Assembly (NCBI GenBank): GCA_022510405.1
Contig: JAFLTP010000005.1
Coordinates: 1 to 64,000, forward strand
Source of the DNA: Muribaculaceae bacterium
GTDB lineage: Bacteria; Bacteroidota; Bacteroidia; Bacteroidales; Muribaculaceae
Direction of reading: 5' to 3'
Length of the DNA: 64,000 bases
In this document: positions 26,220-35,305 of the stretch, one piece after another
Position numbering within the stretch: the stretch's first letter is position 1
How the letters are laid out: the number at the start of each line of letters is the position of its first letter
Position numbers and translations under genes: made by a program
The notes under the pieces: model-generated
What the model was told of the DNA's origin: nothing
Database searches by the model: none
The model's input: the letters and a program-made list of their open reading frames with translations, nothing else

Positions 26220-26766
26220 AGCTATAATATTTGGCAGCAATTTGAGCCAATGCTTGTAAAGCCCGTTTCTTAATATTATAAAGATTGTCTGTCGTAACCC
26301 CTAATTTTTTTGCCAGCTCCTTTGGATCCCTGTCATTCAACACAAGTTCTCTTATCGTTTCAACGAAACGAGGATTATTCATCAAAGAAAGAAGATTATC
26401 AATGTCAATCCTAATGTCGACAGAAGTCAAAGATTCGCAGTTGGAGGTATCTTTTTCTTCTGCCCTGAAGTTTTCTTCTAAAATACCTTCTCGGTATTTG
26501 TCACGATAACTGATAAAGAAACGTGTCGCTACAACTTTAATCCATTGGTAGACCGAACTCTTGTATTGAAAATTCCGGAGTTTATGTCCATCCTGATCCA
26601 TGAGATAACCATAGAATTCTGCTATCATTTCATCATAATCCACAGGATGAGAAAACACTACTTTGAAGATAGACAAGAACAAAGGTCTGCACTGGGAGTA
26701 CAAGAATTGCTTTGTAATATCATTGTCACGATTAAGTAACCCTTGTACTATCTCCGGATCTGACAT
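26209..26766 (-). CDS. Sigma-70 family (ECF-like) RNA polymerase sigma factor
   Basis: 185 residues. Region 2 is around 20-95 (YDEMIAEFYGYLMDQDG, FQYKSSVYQWIKVVATRFFI) and region 4 around 135-175 (ELVLNDRDPKELAKKLGVTT, with the recognition helix DNLYNIKKRALQAL). It is the first gene of the sigma/RyR-peptidase/TIR operon and overlaps the next gene, so it is probably its own operon's regulator. A minus-strand -7-like TAAATTTG lies at 26844-26851. Confidence 0.85.
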   Translation of the reverse strand: MSDPEIVQGLLNRDNDITKQFLYSQCRPLFLSIFKVVFSHPVDYDEMIAEFYGYLMDQDGHKLRNFQYKSSVYQWIKVVATRFFISYRDKYREGILEENFRAEEKDTSNCESLTSVDIRIDIDNLLSLMNNPRFVETIRELVLNDRDPKELAKKLGVTTDNLYNIKKRALQALAQIAAKYYSYGR

Positions 26767-27051
26767 ATCAATAGTGCATATAATCTTAATCCCTATATAG
26801 AGTATAAAGTGATGCTAACTTCGGGATATTGCGCTGCGTGGCACAAATTTAGTAAATTATTTTGAGATATGGGGTCTTAGGGTTTTCTTAATTTTTTATC
26901 AGACATTTAATTTTCGCAAGTTTATAAATCCTTTTATCTTAAATCTCTATGATGTTCCTAACAAGCTGTTAATTAATTTGAACTTCTCCTAAGTTTTCAA
27001 ACTTAGGATTTAGTTCATAGCTATTTATAACTTGCGAAAGATGAGAAAATT
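26767..27051. other. Intergenic region with palindrome and recurring CGCAAGTT motifs
   Basis: Between the sigma operon and the 126-aa gene. Contains TAAATTTG (26844-26851, minus) as a candidate -7 element, TTTTCGCAAGTTTATAAA at 26911-26928, a palindrome CCTAAGTTT-TC-AAACTTAGG at 26988-27007, and an inverted copy TTATAACTTGCGAAA at 27026-27039 region, next to the stop of the 126-aa gene. No gene. Confidence 0.5.
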
Positions 27052-27432
27052 TTATAATTCTCTTTTTAAAAGAAGGTTTTTCTGATTATCGAAACCTAAA
27101 CCATAAATTTCAAAATCAATTTCTTCACCTGTTGCAGGAACCACCAACACACAGTCTTTTTCTATAAGACGGTATTCAAAGCAAGTTCGATTCTTATCCG
27201 GTAGAAAGTATTTTTTTATAAGATGAAGTCCATGCCCCATAGCTGCCTGCACATCTTCATATTTTTCAAATTTTGGATGACAATTCATGGCATCTTCTGT
27301 GGTCCAATTCCCTTGATGACACACAATTATTTTTTCAAGGATTTGCTCATTCTCCATCACTCCTTGTTTTATATCAAAAAGAGCGAAAGTGTCATTCCAT
27401 CCTTTAAAGTTAACCATATTTACATCTCCCAT
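27052..27432 (-). CDS. Hypothetical protein (126 aa)
   Basis: No family recognised. Soluble, with WTTEDAMNCHPKFEKYEDV, a GHGLHLIKKYFLP stretch and a beta-rich C-terminus (EYRLIEKDCVLVVPATGEEI). The alternative start MVNFKGW is 5 codons in. The gene is bracketed by inverted CGCAAGTT-type motifs (27026 and 27529), so it may be a small cassette. It lies 135 bases downstream of the DUF262/DUF1524 gene and is probably not needed for that operon. Confidence 0.55.
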   Translation of the reverse strand: MGDVNMVNFKGWNDTFALFDIKQGVMENEQILEKIIVCHQGNWTTEDAMNCHPKFEKYEDVQAAMGHGLHLIKKYFLPDKNRTCFEYRLIEKDCVLVVPATGEEIDFEIYGLGFDNQKNLLLKREL

Positions 27433-27566
27433 CTTAATTCAATGTGTATATATTATTACAAATTGTCCAGTTGAGCTCTTCATATAAGACCCCATTGCCA
27501 AAAGTTAATAAAAATTATATACTTTAAGTTTCGCAAGTTAAATAAGTTATTTAATTAACTGACTAT

Positions 27567-29390
27567 TCAATTTTGATATAGATTTTCTAGAAATTGATAC
27601 ATTTCATTCTCATGTTGGATAACTTTATCCTTGGTCCAAGTATCAGAGGTGTCGTTTTCATTAGATTCCTTGTATTTTGTCCACATATCCAACATCTTTA
27701 GGCTTTGAAGTTGAGAAGTCTCTATCTGATGATGAATTCTCTCCATTTTCATTCCTGCCGGATCATTGCTTTGTTGGGAATTGAAGGAAGAAGAAATCAT
27801 AGCCAGATTACCAAACCGGTTGAGTTCATACCCTTCCCATTTATCAGATTTTGAATCAGTCGGAGTCTGAGGATGTAAATGTTCTATTGACCTGTTGGAT
27901 CGGAATACATACCTTTTAACAGCCTCCTTATACTGAGGATAGTCTTTCAACCATTCTTTGTCAACGTGATCCCATAGTTCAAAATCTAATCTCCAAAACC
28001 AATATCGCTCCACTTTCCCACTTTCTACCGATTGATATGTCAATTCTGCTTTTTTGGGTAAATTGGGGTGCAAAGATCTGTCTATATCAAAAAGTGCTTT
28101 AAATTCCTGTTCCGGTTTAGGTGAGGGATTGTCTATTATCCATTTAATGTATGGTTTCAACCATCTATAAAATTGGTTTTGGTTAGAAACATGTAACATA
28201 GATTGAAATTTTTCAATCTTATGATTGATGTCCAAGGTTATAAGATTATAATCATAGTCACCCTCCGTTTCTTGCCAAATAATTTTATAATCCAATATCA
28301 ATCTGCACTTTATAAGGTTTTCAAAAAATTCGTCAATTAAATTCTTTTCTTTTAAATTGGCATCGCGAAAACGGGTTAAAAGATGATCTGTTTTATAAAA
28401 AGAACTGCTATATTCACTACCAATAGTTAAATCTAAAGCCATCAATAATAACTCTTCAAAAGAAATGATCATTTTTTGAAAAACATCCCCCAAATTGGAT
28501 TCATAGAATTTATTTGATTTAGGTTCTATTTCTTCAATAGATGAAAACTCTGTTGCAAGTTTATCATTATTTTTCAAAAGGGTTTGATAATTCTGCATAA
28601 TATCTTCATACCGTAGTCTATAATTATCTATAGACTCTTCTTCTCCTCGGCTTAATATTCTTTTGTATTCATCCCCTATTTTATTCCATAAGATTGATAG
28701 GCTTTCTGACTGCGGATGGCCATTAATAAGATCAACGAGAAGAATTTCATGCTGTTGAAGTTGCTTCCCTGTGGCATTCATAGCCTCGAAATATTTGTTT
28801 AATCCTCTTGGGTTATTTAGATAACTTTCCGGAAGATAACTACAAAAAAAGATTAGATTGTTCCAAATAAAATCGGAAAAATCTTTAATGTCATTATAAT
28901 CTAAAATGTTATCTTCTTTTAAAAACTGAGTTTGTAACCAAATTTTTATATCATTTATTGATTGTTCCATCATCTTGTTGGGATAAAGGGTCTCATTTAT
29001 TCCACAAGATCGTTGATAGAAGTATTGAGTGTCTTTTTCCCGGGCGGAAAATTCGATCCTCTTGCCAAAATTTAAAAACTTATCCCAATATTTTAATTCA
29101 TCCTCATATAATTCTTTTAATGCAATAGCGATAAGGGACACCACGGTCATACGTTGTTGCCCATCAATCAGGTCAAGTTGTTGATTGGTATTTTTTGACA
29201 CAGTCAGAATTCCAATGTAATAATTAGACTCTTTATTTTTCCAACATTCGGTCAAATCTTCCAAAAGTTTATAAATCTGTTTTTTCTCCCATGCAAAAAG
29301 GCGTTGATAGATTGGAATATTAAACACTACATCAGGGTGGTCTTCAGCAAGGGTTTTTGGTGTAAAATTATTTATATTGTCCGATTTCAT
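27567..29390 (-). CDS. DUF262/DUF1524 (GmrSD-like) nuclease protein
   Basis: 607 residues from the ATG at 29390, chosen over 29432 because it reduces the overlap with the preceding gene to 23 bases. The N-terminal DUF262 (ParB-like NTPase) has IPIYQRLFAWEKKQIYKLLE, YIGILTVS and the hallmark LIDGQQRMTVVSLIAIALK. The C-terminal DUF1524 region contains SNRSIEHLHPQTP and RFGNLAMISSSFN, the HNH-like catalytic pattern with HLHPQ. GmrSD proteins are type IV restriction systems cutting modified DNA; here it pairs with a second DUF262 protein upstream. Confidence 0.85.
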   Translation of the reverse strand: MKSDNINNFTPKTLAEDHPDVVFNIPIYQRLFAWEKKQIYKLLEDLTECWKNKESNYYIGILTVSKNTNQQLDLIDGQQRMTVVSLIAIALKELYEDELKYWDKFLNFGKRIEFSAREKDTQYFYQRSCGINETLYPNKMMEQSINDIKIWLQTQFLKEDNILDYNDIKDFSDFIWNNLIFFCSYLPESYLNNPRGLNKYFEAMNATGKQLQQHEILLVDLINGHPQSESLSILWNKIGDEYKRILSRGEEESIDNYRLRYEDIMQNYQTLLKNNDKLATEFSSIEEIEPKSNKFYESNLGDVFQKMIISFEELLLMALDLTIGSEYSSSFYKTDHLLTRFRDANLKEKNLIDEFFENLIKCRLILDYKIIWQETEGDYDYNLITLDINHKIEKFQSMLHVSNQNQFYRWLKPYIKWIIDNPSPKPEQEFKALFDIDRSLHPNLPKKAELTYQSVESGKVERYWFWRLDFELWDHVDKEWLKDYPQYKEAVKRYVFRSNRSIEHLHPQTPTDSKSDKWEGYELNRFGNLAMISSSFNSQQSNDPAGMKMERIHHQIETSQLQSLKMLDMWTKYKESNENDTSDTWTKDKVIQHENEMYQFLENLYQN

Positions 29391-31200
29391 ACATTTCCGA
29401 AATTTTTTGTTTAATACTGTTTTCTGTAACAAGTGGATAAATCATTCCAATGGCTTTTCTTAATTCCTGATAAAATTGCTCCCGTCTACCTTTGAAATCT
29501 TCATCCGGAAGTGTATTAGGATTTATCTTAATATGTGACAATACTTCTGCCAGAAAGAAAGTTGGTGATGTGGCTTGATCTATCATCATTACCATTCTAC
29601 TGTCTTTGGCATGCTGCCATAATCTTTTCCTTCTCATTTGACTAAAGGAATACCTATCATCGGCGATTAAAGAGGTTATACAGAAAAATGCTTCAGGAAG
29701 GTATTGCATATGAAACTTTAAAAAATATGCGAATAAGAGTGTTTCGATCACTTGTTTGTAATATATATGAGAAGAATAGGATAATACTTGGTCCAGCGCT
29801 TTAAAGACTTCTGTATCCTGGAATAGTTTATATTCACCAACAAAATTTTCTGTATAAGCGAAAAAATGTGTTCCTCCTTGTATTTTTTCATAAAAATCAA
29901 ATTTTTCTCCAAAAGGAGGAATTGCATCTATAATTGGAGCGGCTATAAATTCATTTTTTACTATATGTGTGGTTTCCGGTACATCTAATAGTCGCATCCA
30001 TTTACGTAATTTTAATAAATGGGAACCCAATGTAACTTTTAAGTCATGGCCTTTTGATTTAGAATCTTTCTTATTGTCAATTGAACTATCATAATTCTGT
30101 GACACCATATCATCCCATCTCGAGGCAAGGTGGTGTGCTTGCATGGGTTTAATAATATATTGAAGATGATGAGCTTTCAAAAGGTCATAATCAGTCAATG
30201 GAATTCCCTTGTTATTATTACTGTTGAAAAAAGTATATGCAAGGTCAAGACTTGTATTTTTCCCTAATATTAAAAGTCCAAATTTAATTTTTTTCCCACC
30301 CTCGTTATGAAATATTTCTCTCATTCTATTGTCTCTTCTTTGATAAAGGTTTTTTATTAGATTTTTAGCCGATGCTATGTTTTTGAGAGATTGGGTGGAG
30401 CGTATCTTTTCTTTGAGCAATGGAAGAGTGTATTGATAACCTAAAACCATTGCCATGAGACTTAAGGTGATCAAACGTTGTTGACCATCTATTATATCAA
30501 ATTGATTATCTATATTTTGTAAGATAATATTGCCTAATTGAATTTCCCCCTGACTTGAAGCCATTGAATCCCAAAGGGTAATAATATTGCTATCGGTCCA
30601 ACAATAATTTCTTTGATAAGATGGAATACGGAGATTTAAAGACATCAAATCATGAAAAGAACATTCATAAAACTTTACATCATAATTACTTTCTATTTCT
30701 CTTTTAAAGCTGGTCTCCGTATCATATGGTTTTAATTCTGATGGGGTGTGAGAAGTGAGTAATTTGTCTACTGATGGTGCTTCATTGAATGCCTCATTTA
30801 TTATAGGATCTAAAATAGTCATTAATCTCTCAAACTCTTTCACGATAGTTTCCAAAGAATCAAACCCTTGGTCTTTTATGACACATTGGCAATTTGGATG
30901 ACCCTGGAAATCCGTCCATTCCAAATTAGGGCATTTTTCTTTAGATTTTTGTATTATATATTTTCGGAAAGAAGAATAACTTGGTGAATTATAAGGTGAT
31001 TCAAAATGAAATCCCACTTTTGATTCAGTGAATTCATAATGTATTCCTCCGATTTTATCGTTGGCATTCAATACTGACACTTGTATATGTCTGTACCACT
31101 TTGAACTGCTGTCATCGGTATAATTTGAAACAACAGTTCTGTCAGGGAAGGCTTTTTGCAAATATTTAGTTACCCATGTTTTTATTCTTATAAAACTCAT
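29368..31200 (-). CDS. DUF262 protein with extra N-terminal domain, HNH part absent
   Basis: 610 residues. Residues 1-140 form a separate domain (IKTWVTKYLQKAFPDR, GIHYEFTESKVGFHFES), perhaps nuclease-like or DUF4268-like, which I cannot place firmly. From about 180 comes a DUF262 domain: NLRIPSYQRNYCWTDSNIIT, LGNIILQ, FDIIDGQQRLITLSLMA, then SNNNKGIPLTDYDLLKAHHL. The C-terminus is helical and shows no HNH EHxxP motif, so it may be the NTPase (GmrS-like) partner of the protein encoded just downstream, which overlaps it. It starts 23 bases after the PLD gene. Confidence 0.8.
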   Translation of the reverse strand: MSFIRIKTWVTKYLQKAFPDRTVVSNYTDDSSSKWYRHIQVSVLNANDKIGGIHYEFTESKVGFHFESPYNSPSYSSFRKYIIQKSKEKCPNLEWTDFQGHPNCQCVIKDQGFDSLETIVKEFERLMTILDPIINEAFNEAPSVDKLLTSHTPSELKPYDTETSFKREIESNYDVKFYECSFHDLMSLNLRIPSYQRNYCWTDSNIITLWDSMASSQGEIQLGNIILQNIDNQFDIIDGQQRLITLSLMAMVLGYQYTLPLLKEKIRSTQSLKNIASAKNLIKNLYQRRDNRMREIFHNEGGKKIKFGLLILGKNTSLDLAYTFFNSNNNKGIPLTDYDLLKAHHLQYIIKPMQAHHLASRWDDMVSQNYDSSIDNKKDSKSKGHDLKVTLGSHLLKLRKWMRLLDVPETTHIVKNEFIAAPIIDAIPPFGEKFDFYEKIQGGTHFFAYTENFVGEYKLFQDTEVFKALDQVLSYSSHIYYKQVIETLLFAYFLKFHMQYLPEAFFCITSLIADDRYSFSQMRRKRLWQHAKDSRMVMMIDQATSPTFFLAEVLSHIKINPNTLPDEDFKGRREQFYQELRKAIGMIYPLVTENSIKQKISEMYEIGQYK

Positions 31201-31223
31201 ATGTCAATAATTTTCAAAATATT

Positions 31224-31742
31224 TCAGTTAATTGGGTCTCCACAGAAATCTCTGCGACCACATTTTTTGCAATGATCACCTCGCCACACGCTATCGAATT
31301 GTTCCATAGCAGATTCAACCAATGATGGTTCATCAGTAAATATGCCGGCTTCGAAATTTCTTCTATTACTGCTTTTCATACCCATTCCTGCACCGGTTAA
31401 GTTGGCTGAACCGATATAAGCATATTTTCCGTCGATAATAATAATCTTGAAATGGACTCTAGGACATAAAACTCTTTCAAGCATAGTTTTCAGAACCGGA
31501 TATTTGTCAAAATCTTCCCTGAAAGCTTGTCCCGGTTCTTTAGCATGAATCAATCTCACGTCTACACTTTGTTTTATCAAATTGGCAATAACGCTTAAGA
31601 ACGGTTCTGAATGCAATCCTGACTTGACATAAAGATCCTTTATGTCAGCTGTGCCGACCCATAAAAGTGATTTGGATGTCTTGACTTTTTCCAATACTAC
31701 CTTATAATGGTCTATGTTAGCAATGAATTGAATCATGAACAA
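31224..31742 (-). CDS. Phospholipase D-like nuclease with C-terminal cysteine motif
   Basis: 172 residues with a single PLD motif: H97-x-K99 ...D104-G in RVHFKIIIIDGKYAYIGSAN followed by LTGAGMG. Single-HKD members (Nuc/BfiI type) act as dimers on DNA phosphodiesters or lipids. The tail GDHCKKCGRRDFCGDP adds three cysteines spaced like a metal-binding knuckle. It starts 2 bases after the metallopeptidase gene's stop, inside the MoxR/vWA operon, so it is likely its effector or processing nuclease. Confidence 0.8.
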   Translation of the reverse strand: MFMIQFIANIDHYKVVLEKVKTSKSLLWVGTADIKDLYVKSGLHSEPFLSVIANLIKQSVDVRLIHAKEPGQAFREDFDKYPVLKTMLERVLCPRVHFKIIIIDGKYAYIGSANLTGAGMGMKSSNRRNFEAGIFTDEPSLVESAMEQFDSVWRGDHCKKCGRRDFCGDPIN

Positions 31743-31744
31743 AA

Positions 31745-32371
31745 TTACTTATTTTTGGTAAGATAGAGATAATAACCGTAATAAGGCGATAAGGCTATAT
31801 CGTGTTTAACCTTTGCAAGTTTGGAATCTTCACCGATTAGCTTAGATAAAAAATCCCAAAAGCTTTTCCGGTGATGTTTATATTTGTAATGAGCCATTTC
31901 ATGAAGTATAACTCCGTCCATCCATTCCTCTTTGAAAATGACAAGAAATGGTTGTAAAGTTATATGATTTGAGTGAGAACATTGACCTAAAATATTTTTT
32001 CTTAATCTTCTTACCGTTACTCCGGAACCCTTTAAACCTTTAATGTTCTCCCAATATTTAACCCTATCAGGAAGAATCTGTTTTGCCGTATTCAAGATTA
32101 CATCCCGCAATAAATCCCTTAACCATTTCTGAATTTTCTTTGATTCAAAGTCAGTCGCAGGGCAATAGATTAAATCTAACTGTGCTTCCGAATATTGAGC
32201 CAAGATAACAGGTTTTTGTTTTACACTAAACAATGACCTTCCCTGAAATTCAATAGCCGATTCACATTCGAGGGTGTAATCGTCAACCAGATACCAATCG
32301 ACTGAGAGATACTTGCTTTTCAATCGGAAGTTAGGATTTATTTTATATGTCGGTTCCCTTATATTACCCAT
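31745..32371 (-). CDS. YgjP-like (DUF45/M48-type) zinc metallopeptidase
   Basis: 208 residues. C-terminal half matches the YgjP/DUF45 family: VRRLRKNILGQCSHSNHITL, then the gluzincin HEMAH (H157, E158, H161) in DGVILHEMAHYKYKHHRKSF with a later His/Glu context. In this family the pattern is GxCsxxxxIxLxPxLv...vixHExaHxxxxxHsxxFW, which is followed well. The N-terminal ~75 residues are a beta-rich extension not typical of YgjP. It overlaps the vWA gene by 13 bases. Substrate unknown; may process an operon partner. Confidence 0.75.
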   Translation of the reverse strand: MGNIREPTYKINPNFRLKSKYLSVDWYLVDDYTLECESAIEFQGRSLFSVKQKPVILAQYSEAQLDLIYCPATDFESKKIQKWLRDLLRDVILNTAKQILPDRVKYWENIKGLKGSGVTVRRLRKNILGQCSHSNHITLQPFLVIFKEEWMDGVILHEMAHYKYKHHRKSFWDFLSKLIGEDSKLAKVKHDIALSPYYGYYLYLTKNK

Positions 32372-33690
32372 ATCTTATCAAGAATTTTATCGTAGGAATG
32401 TTTCCATTTGCCGATTTGCAAAGCATAAAATTTAGTTCCCAAAGTTTTTTCTTTTTCAATCTTTTCCTGCGTTTCAGTTATCGGTTCCGGGAACTGTAGG
32501 TCAGATATTATAAGGACATCCGCCATTTCATAAGTCCCTTTATTTAATACCTCTAAGGATTGCTTGAACATTTCCTCTCCGTCAGTTCCTCCGGAATAAA
32601 ATTCAGTCAAAAAATTTTCAAGCCTTCCCCAGTTTTGAGGTTTTGCCAGGTCAATTGATTTGGCTCTTACGGAATAAGTAATAAGAAAACAAGGTCTCTT
32701 TTGAGATTTGGCTGTCTTTATAAGCTGCCTTAATAAAGAAAAAGCTATTTGTAACGGTCGACCATCCATTGAACCGCTTGTATCAACACTAACTATTATC
32801 GGGCCTTTGTTCAAGCGGGGATCTTTTTGAGTCGATTCAATTTTTTTAGGCTTATCTTTACCGGGACTGCTAAGTTCTTGAAGTCCCTTAGTGAGATATT
32901 TTTTAAAGAACATATCTTCCGGCATAGCAAATTCTACCGGCATCACTCTTTCAAGATTATTTCCAAGTGAAACCCTATCAATCTCTTCCACGCAATGATT
33001 TCTTGAAACTGAAGTTGGCATAAATTTATAAATCACCTTATCCATCTCCTCCTTGGAAGACTTTTGTTCACGGCCTATCATCTCAATTATCTCTTTGAGT
33101 TGAGGATAATGGAAAACAAATTTTTCAACTTTCTTTCGCTCTTCATAATCCTGGGTTCCGGCTCTCTGTGATGATAATTCAAAATCTCTTTTTGAACGTT
33201 GCAATACTTGCAATTCCTTTGTTTCAAGCCTGGAAATGCAGGAATCCTTCCAATCATTTGTCAGTGACTGAAAGATGGCGTCACGGTTTTCTGTCTTAAA
33301 CTGTTCCACATAGCCTGGAAGGTTCACTTCAAATTTAGAATAATTGTCTTCAATATGCTTGATGACATCTTTCCACATTTCCCTTTTCTGCTCAATACCG
33401 GCAATTTGAAAAGATTGAATAAAAGCCAGTTCTTTCATTGCCTCCAATTGTAGTTCACGATATATTTCCAGAAGCCTTGCAAAATATGAAATTATGTTGT
33501 CTTTCATAATCTCCACCCATAAAGGATCCGTGAAATCCACTTGTGGATTATTGTCGATGACATCTTTCATATAACCTATAAGGATATCTTCAGGAGACGA
33601 TGTTTCAGGAATTTCCTCTTTATCCATATAGAAATCGAATACATCACTGTATTCTTCCAATTTTGCATCTATGTCGGTATAGTCAATCAT
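32359..33690 (-). CDS. vWA domain protein (ViaA/CoxE-like)
   Basis: 443 residues. Long helical N-terminal part (about 1-285), then a von Willebrand factor A domain from about 296 with an intact MIDAS DTSGS at 303-307 (PIIVSVDTSGSMDGRPLQIA), a later SGGTDGEEMF threonine loop, and ADVLIISDLQFPEP. The layout matches ViaA and other vWA partners of MoxR AAA+ ATPases. Its start overlaps the MoxR stop (ATGA), the typical coupling for such pairs, so the two should form a chaperone-like complex. Confidence 0.88.
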   Translation of the reverse strand: MIDYTDIDAKLEEYSDVFDFYMDKEEIPETSSPEDILIGYMKDVIDNNPQVDFTDPLWVEIMKDNIISYFARLLEIYRELQLEAMKELAFIQSFQIAGIEQKREMWKDVIKHIEDNYSKFEVNLPGYVEQFKTENRDAIFQSLTNDWKDSCISRLETKELQVLQRSKRDFELSSQRAGTQDYEERKKVEKFVFHYPQLKEIIEMIGREQKSSKEEMDKVIYKFMPTSVSRNHCVEEIDRVSLGNNLERVMPVEFAMPEDMFFKKYLTKGLQELSSPGKDKPKKIESTQKDPRLNKGPIIVSVDTSGSMDGRPLQIAFSLLRQLIKTAKSQKRPCFLITYSVRAKSIDLAKPQNWGRLENFLTEFYSGGTDGEEMFKQSLEVLNKGTYEMADVLIISDLQFPEPITETQEKIEKEKTLGTKFYALQIGKWKHSYDKILDKIWVI

Positions 33691-35279
33691 TTCCTGTTTA
33701 TCATCAGCAGAATATTATTAATCTTGACTTCCGTTGTCTTAATAGATTCCTCGATATCTTTGTTAATTTCCATCACCAATGCAAGGTCTTGGGGAGAAAG
33801 GAAGATATTGTCACAATTTCGCCAATTGTTTAAGACTATGTCATCCCAATCTTGAACAATTTTACGGAACGTCTCTTGTGCTAAAGTAATTTTCGAAAAG
33901 AGAGAAATATTTTTATCATTTGATTCTGTTTCCGAATTTGATTTACTTTTGAAAGAGTAAGGTACGGAATCAATAATGACTCCTCCGGGACATTTTCTTA
34001 CATGAACCTTTGTCATTTTTGAGGCATTGGGAAGCCTTCCCTCGAATGGCTTTCCCGGTACCAAAATATGGATAATGTTATAGTTCCTTTTGGAATCAAA
34101 GTATTTTATTCCTTCTCGTACCGATTCATCAAGGGAATTATAATCCCATTTTGAGAAATAAGTATTCTGTTCCGGATAATTTTCTATGAGGTAATAGAAA
34201 TAATCATAAACAACAAAGGCTGAATCTTTATTTGAAGAAACATTTGATTGGCCATCAGTTGGCCCCGATTGAGAAACCATTAATGACTTGAAGGTCTTGT
34301 CTAATTTCCTTAAAGATTTTTGTATTTGAGACGTAATGCTATTTACGATTGCTTTCAGAATAGTTGGCATGGTTTCAACATCATTCCAGAAACAATGTGT
34401 CAGCAGCAGATAATCTGTAAGGTTGATTTCTTTTCTTCCATTCAGGTATGCTGATGTCTGCATCAATCGATAAGCCTTCCTCCAACGTCTGTCTGAAATG
34501 TAATATCTGAGTTGATTATTGTCTTCCTTTTCAAGGTTGTTCATTTGTTTCCTTAACGCTTTAATGGCTGTTATCACAGATTCGTTCATCGTAACAGATT
34601 TTGATTCCGTCTGCCATTTGGAAAATAAATCTTCAGTGAGTAACAAAGATTCCGGCAATGACTCATTTTTTTCATTATCAGATTTAAGCATTTTAAAGAA
34701 TGAAGAATCACTTTCGATACAATTGGAAACCATTCTAACAAGAAACCTGTCCCAGAGAGCCTCGAGACCTTCATCTTTTGCAGGAAGTTCATTGCTGGCT
34801 GCGATAAGAACCTTCAAAGGAACTTTAACAACTTCTCCACCGTTATGGAAAAGGTGTTCATTAATTACGGTAAGAAGTGTATTTTGTATTGAAGGACCCG
34901 CTTTCCATATTTCATCAAGGAAAACAACATCCGCATCAGGTAGATATCCATCGGTTAGACGTAGATATTTATCCTCGTTTTTGAGTTTTGATATTGAAAC
35001 AGGTCCAAATATCTCGTCAGGAGTTGAGAAACGAGACATTAGGTAATCGAAAGATTTCCCTGCTTTAAAAACGGATTTAAGACGTGAAGCTACCATACTT
35101 TTGGCCGTTCCCGGAGGCCCTAAAAGAAAAATATTTTCTCCGGCAATGGCACAAAGTAAAGACATGGCGATAATGTGGTCTTTCTCATAGATACCTTTTG
35201 CCATCCAATTACATAGTTCCTGGATATGGTCTTTAATATTTAGATCAAAAATATCTTTTGTCCTTAATTTTTTAGCCAT
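33687..35279 (-). CDS. MoxR-family AAA+ ATPase (RavA-like)
   Basis: 530 residues. AAA+ core about 25-330 with Walker A GPPGTAKS (54-61), MSRFSTPDEIFGPVSI, Walker B DVVFLDEI (117-124), sensor-1 region IAASNELPAKDEGLEALWDR with arginine finger context FLVRM. The C-terminal 200 residues (from about 340) are less conserved and may carry the RavA-like LARA-type substrate domain. It is preceded by the FtsZ-like gene (26-base gap) and coupled to the vWA gene. MoxR ATPases usually remodel protein complexes in tandem with a vWA protein. Confidence 0.9.
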   Translation of the reverse strand: MAKKLRTKDIFDLNIKDHIQELCNWMAKGIYEKDHIIAMSLLCAIAGENIFLLGPPGTAKSMVASRLKSVFKAGKSFDYLMSRFSTPDEIFGPVSISKLKNEDKYLRLTDGYLPDADVVFLDEIWKAGPSIQNTLLTVINEHLFHNGGEVVKVPLKVLIAASNELPAKDEGLEALWDRFLVRMVSNCIESDSSFFKMLKSDNEKNESLPESLLLTEDLFSKWQTESKSVTMNESVITAIKALRKQMNNLEKEDNNQLRYYISDRRWRKAYRLMQTSAYLNGRKEINLTDYLLLTHCFWNDVETMPTILKAIVNSITSQIQKSLRKLDKTFKSLMVSQSGPTDGQSNVSSNKDSAFVVYDYFYYLIENYPEQNTYFSKWDYNSLDESVREGIKYFDSKRNYNIIHILVPGKPFEGRLPNASKMTKVHVRKCPGGVIIDSVPYSFKSKSNSETESNDKNISLFSKITLAQETFRKIVQDWDDIVLNNWRNCDNIFLSPQDLALVMEINKDIEESIKTTEVKINNILLMINRK

Positions 35280-35305
35280 TATTATTTAGAAATTAATATG
35301 TTAGT

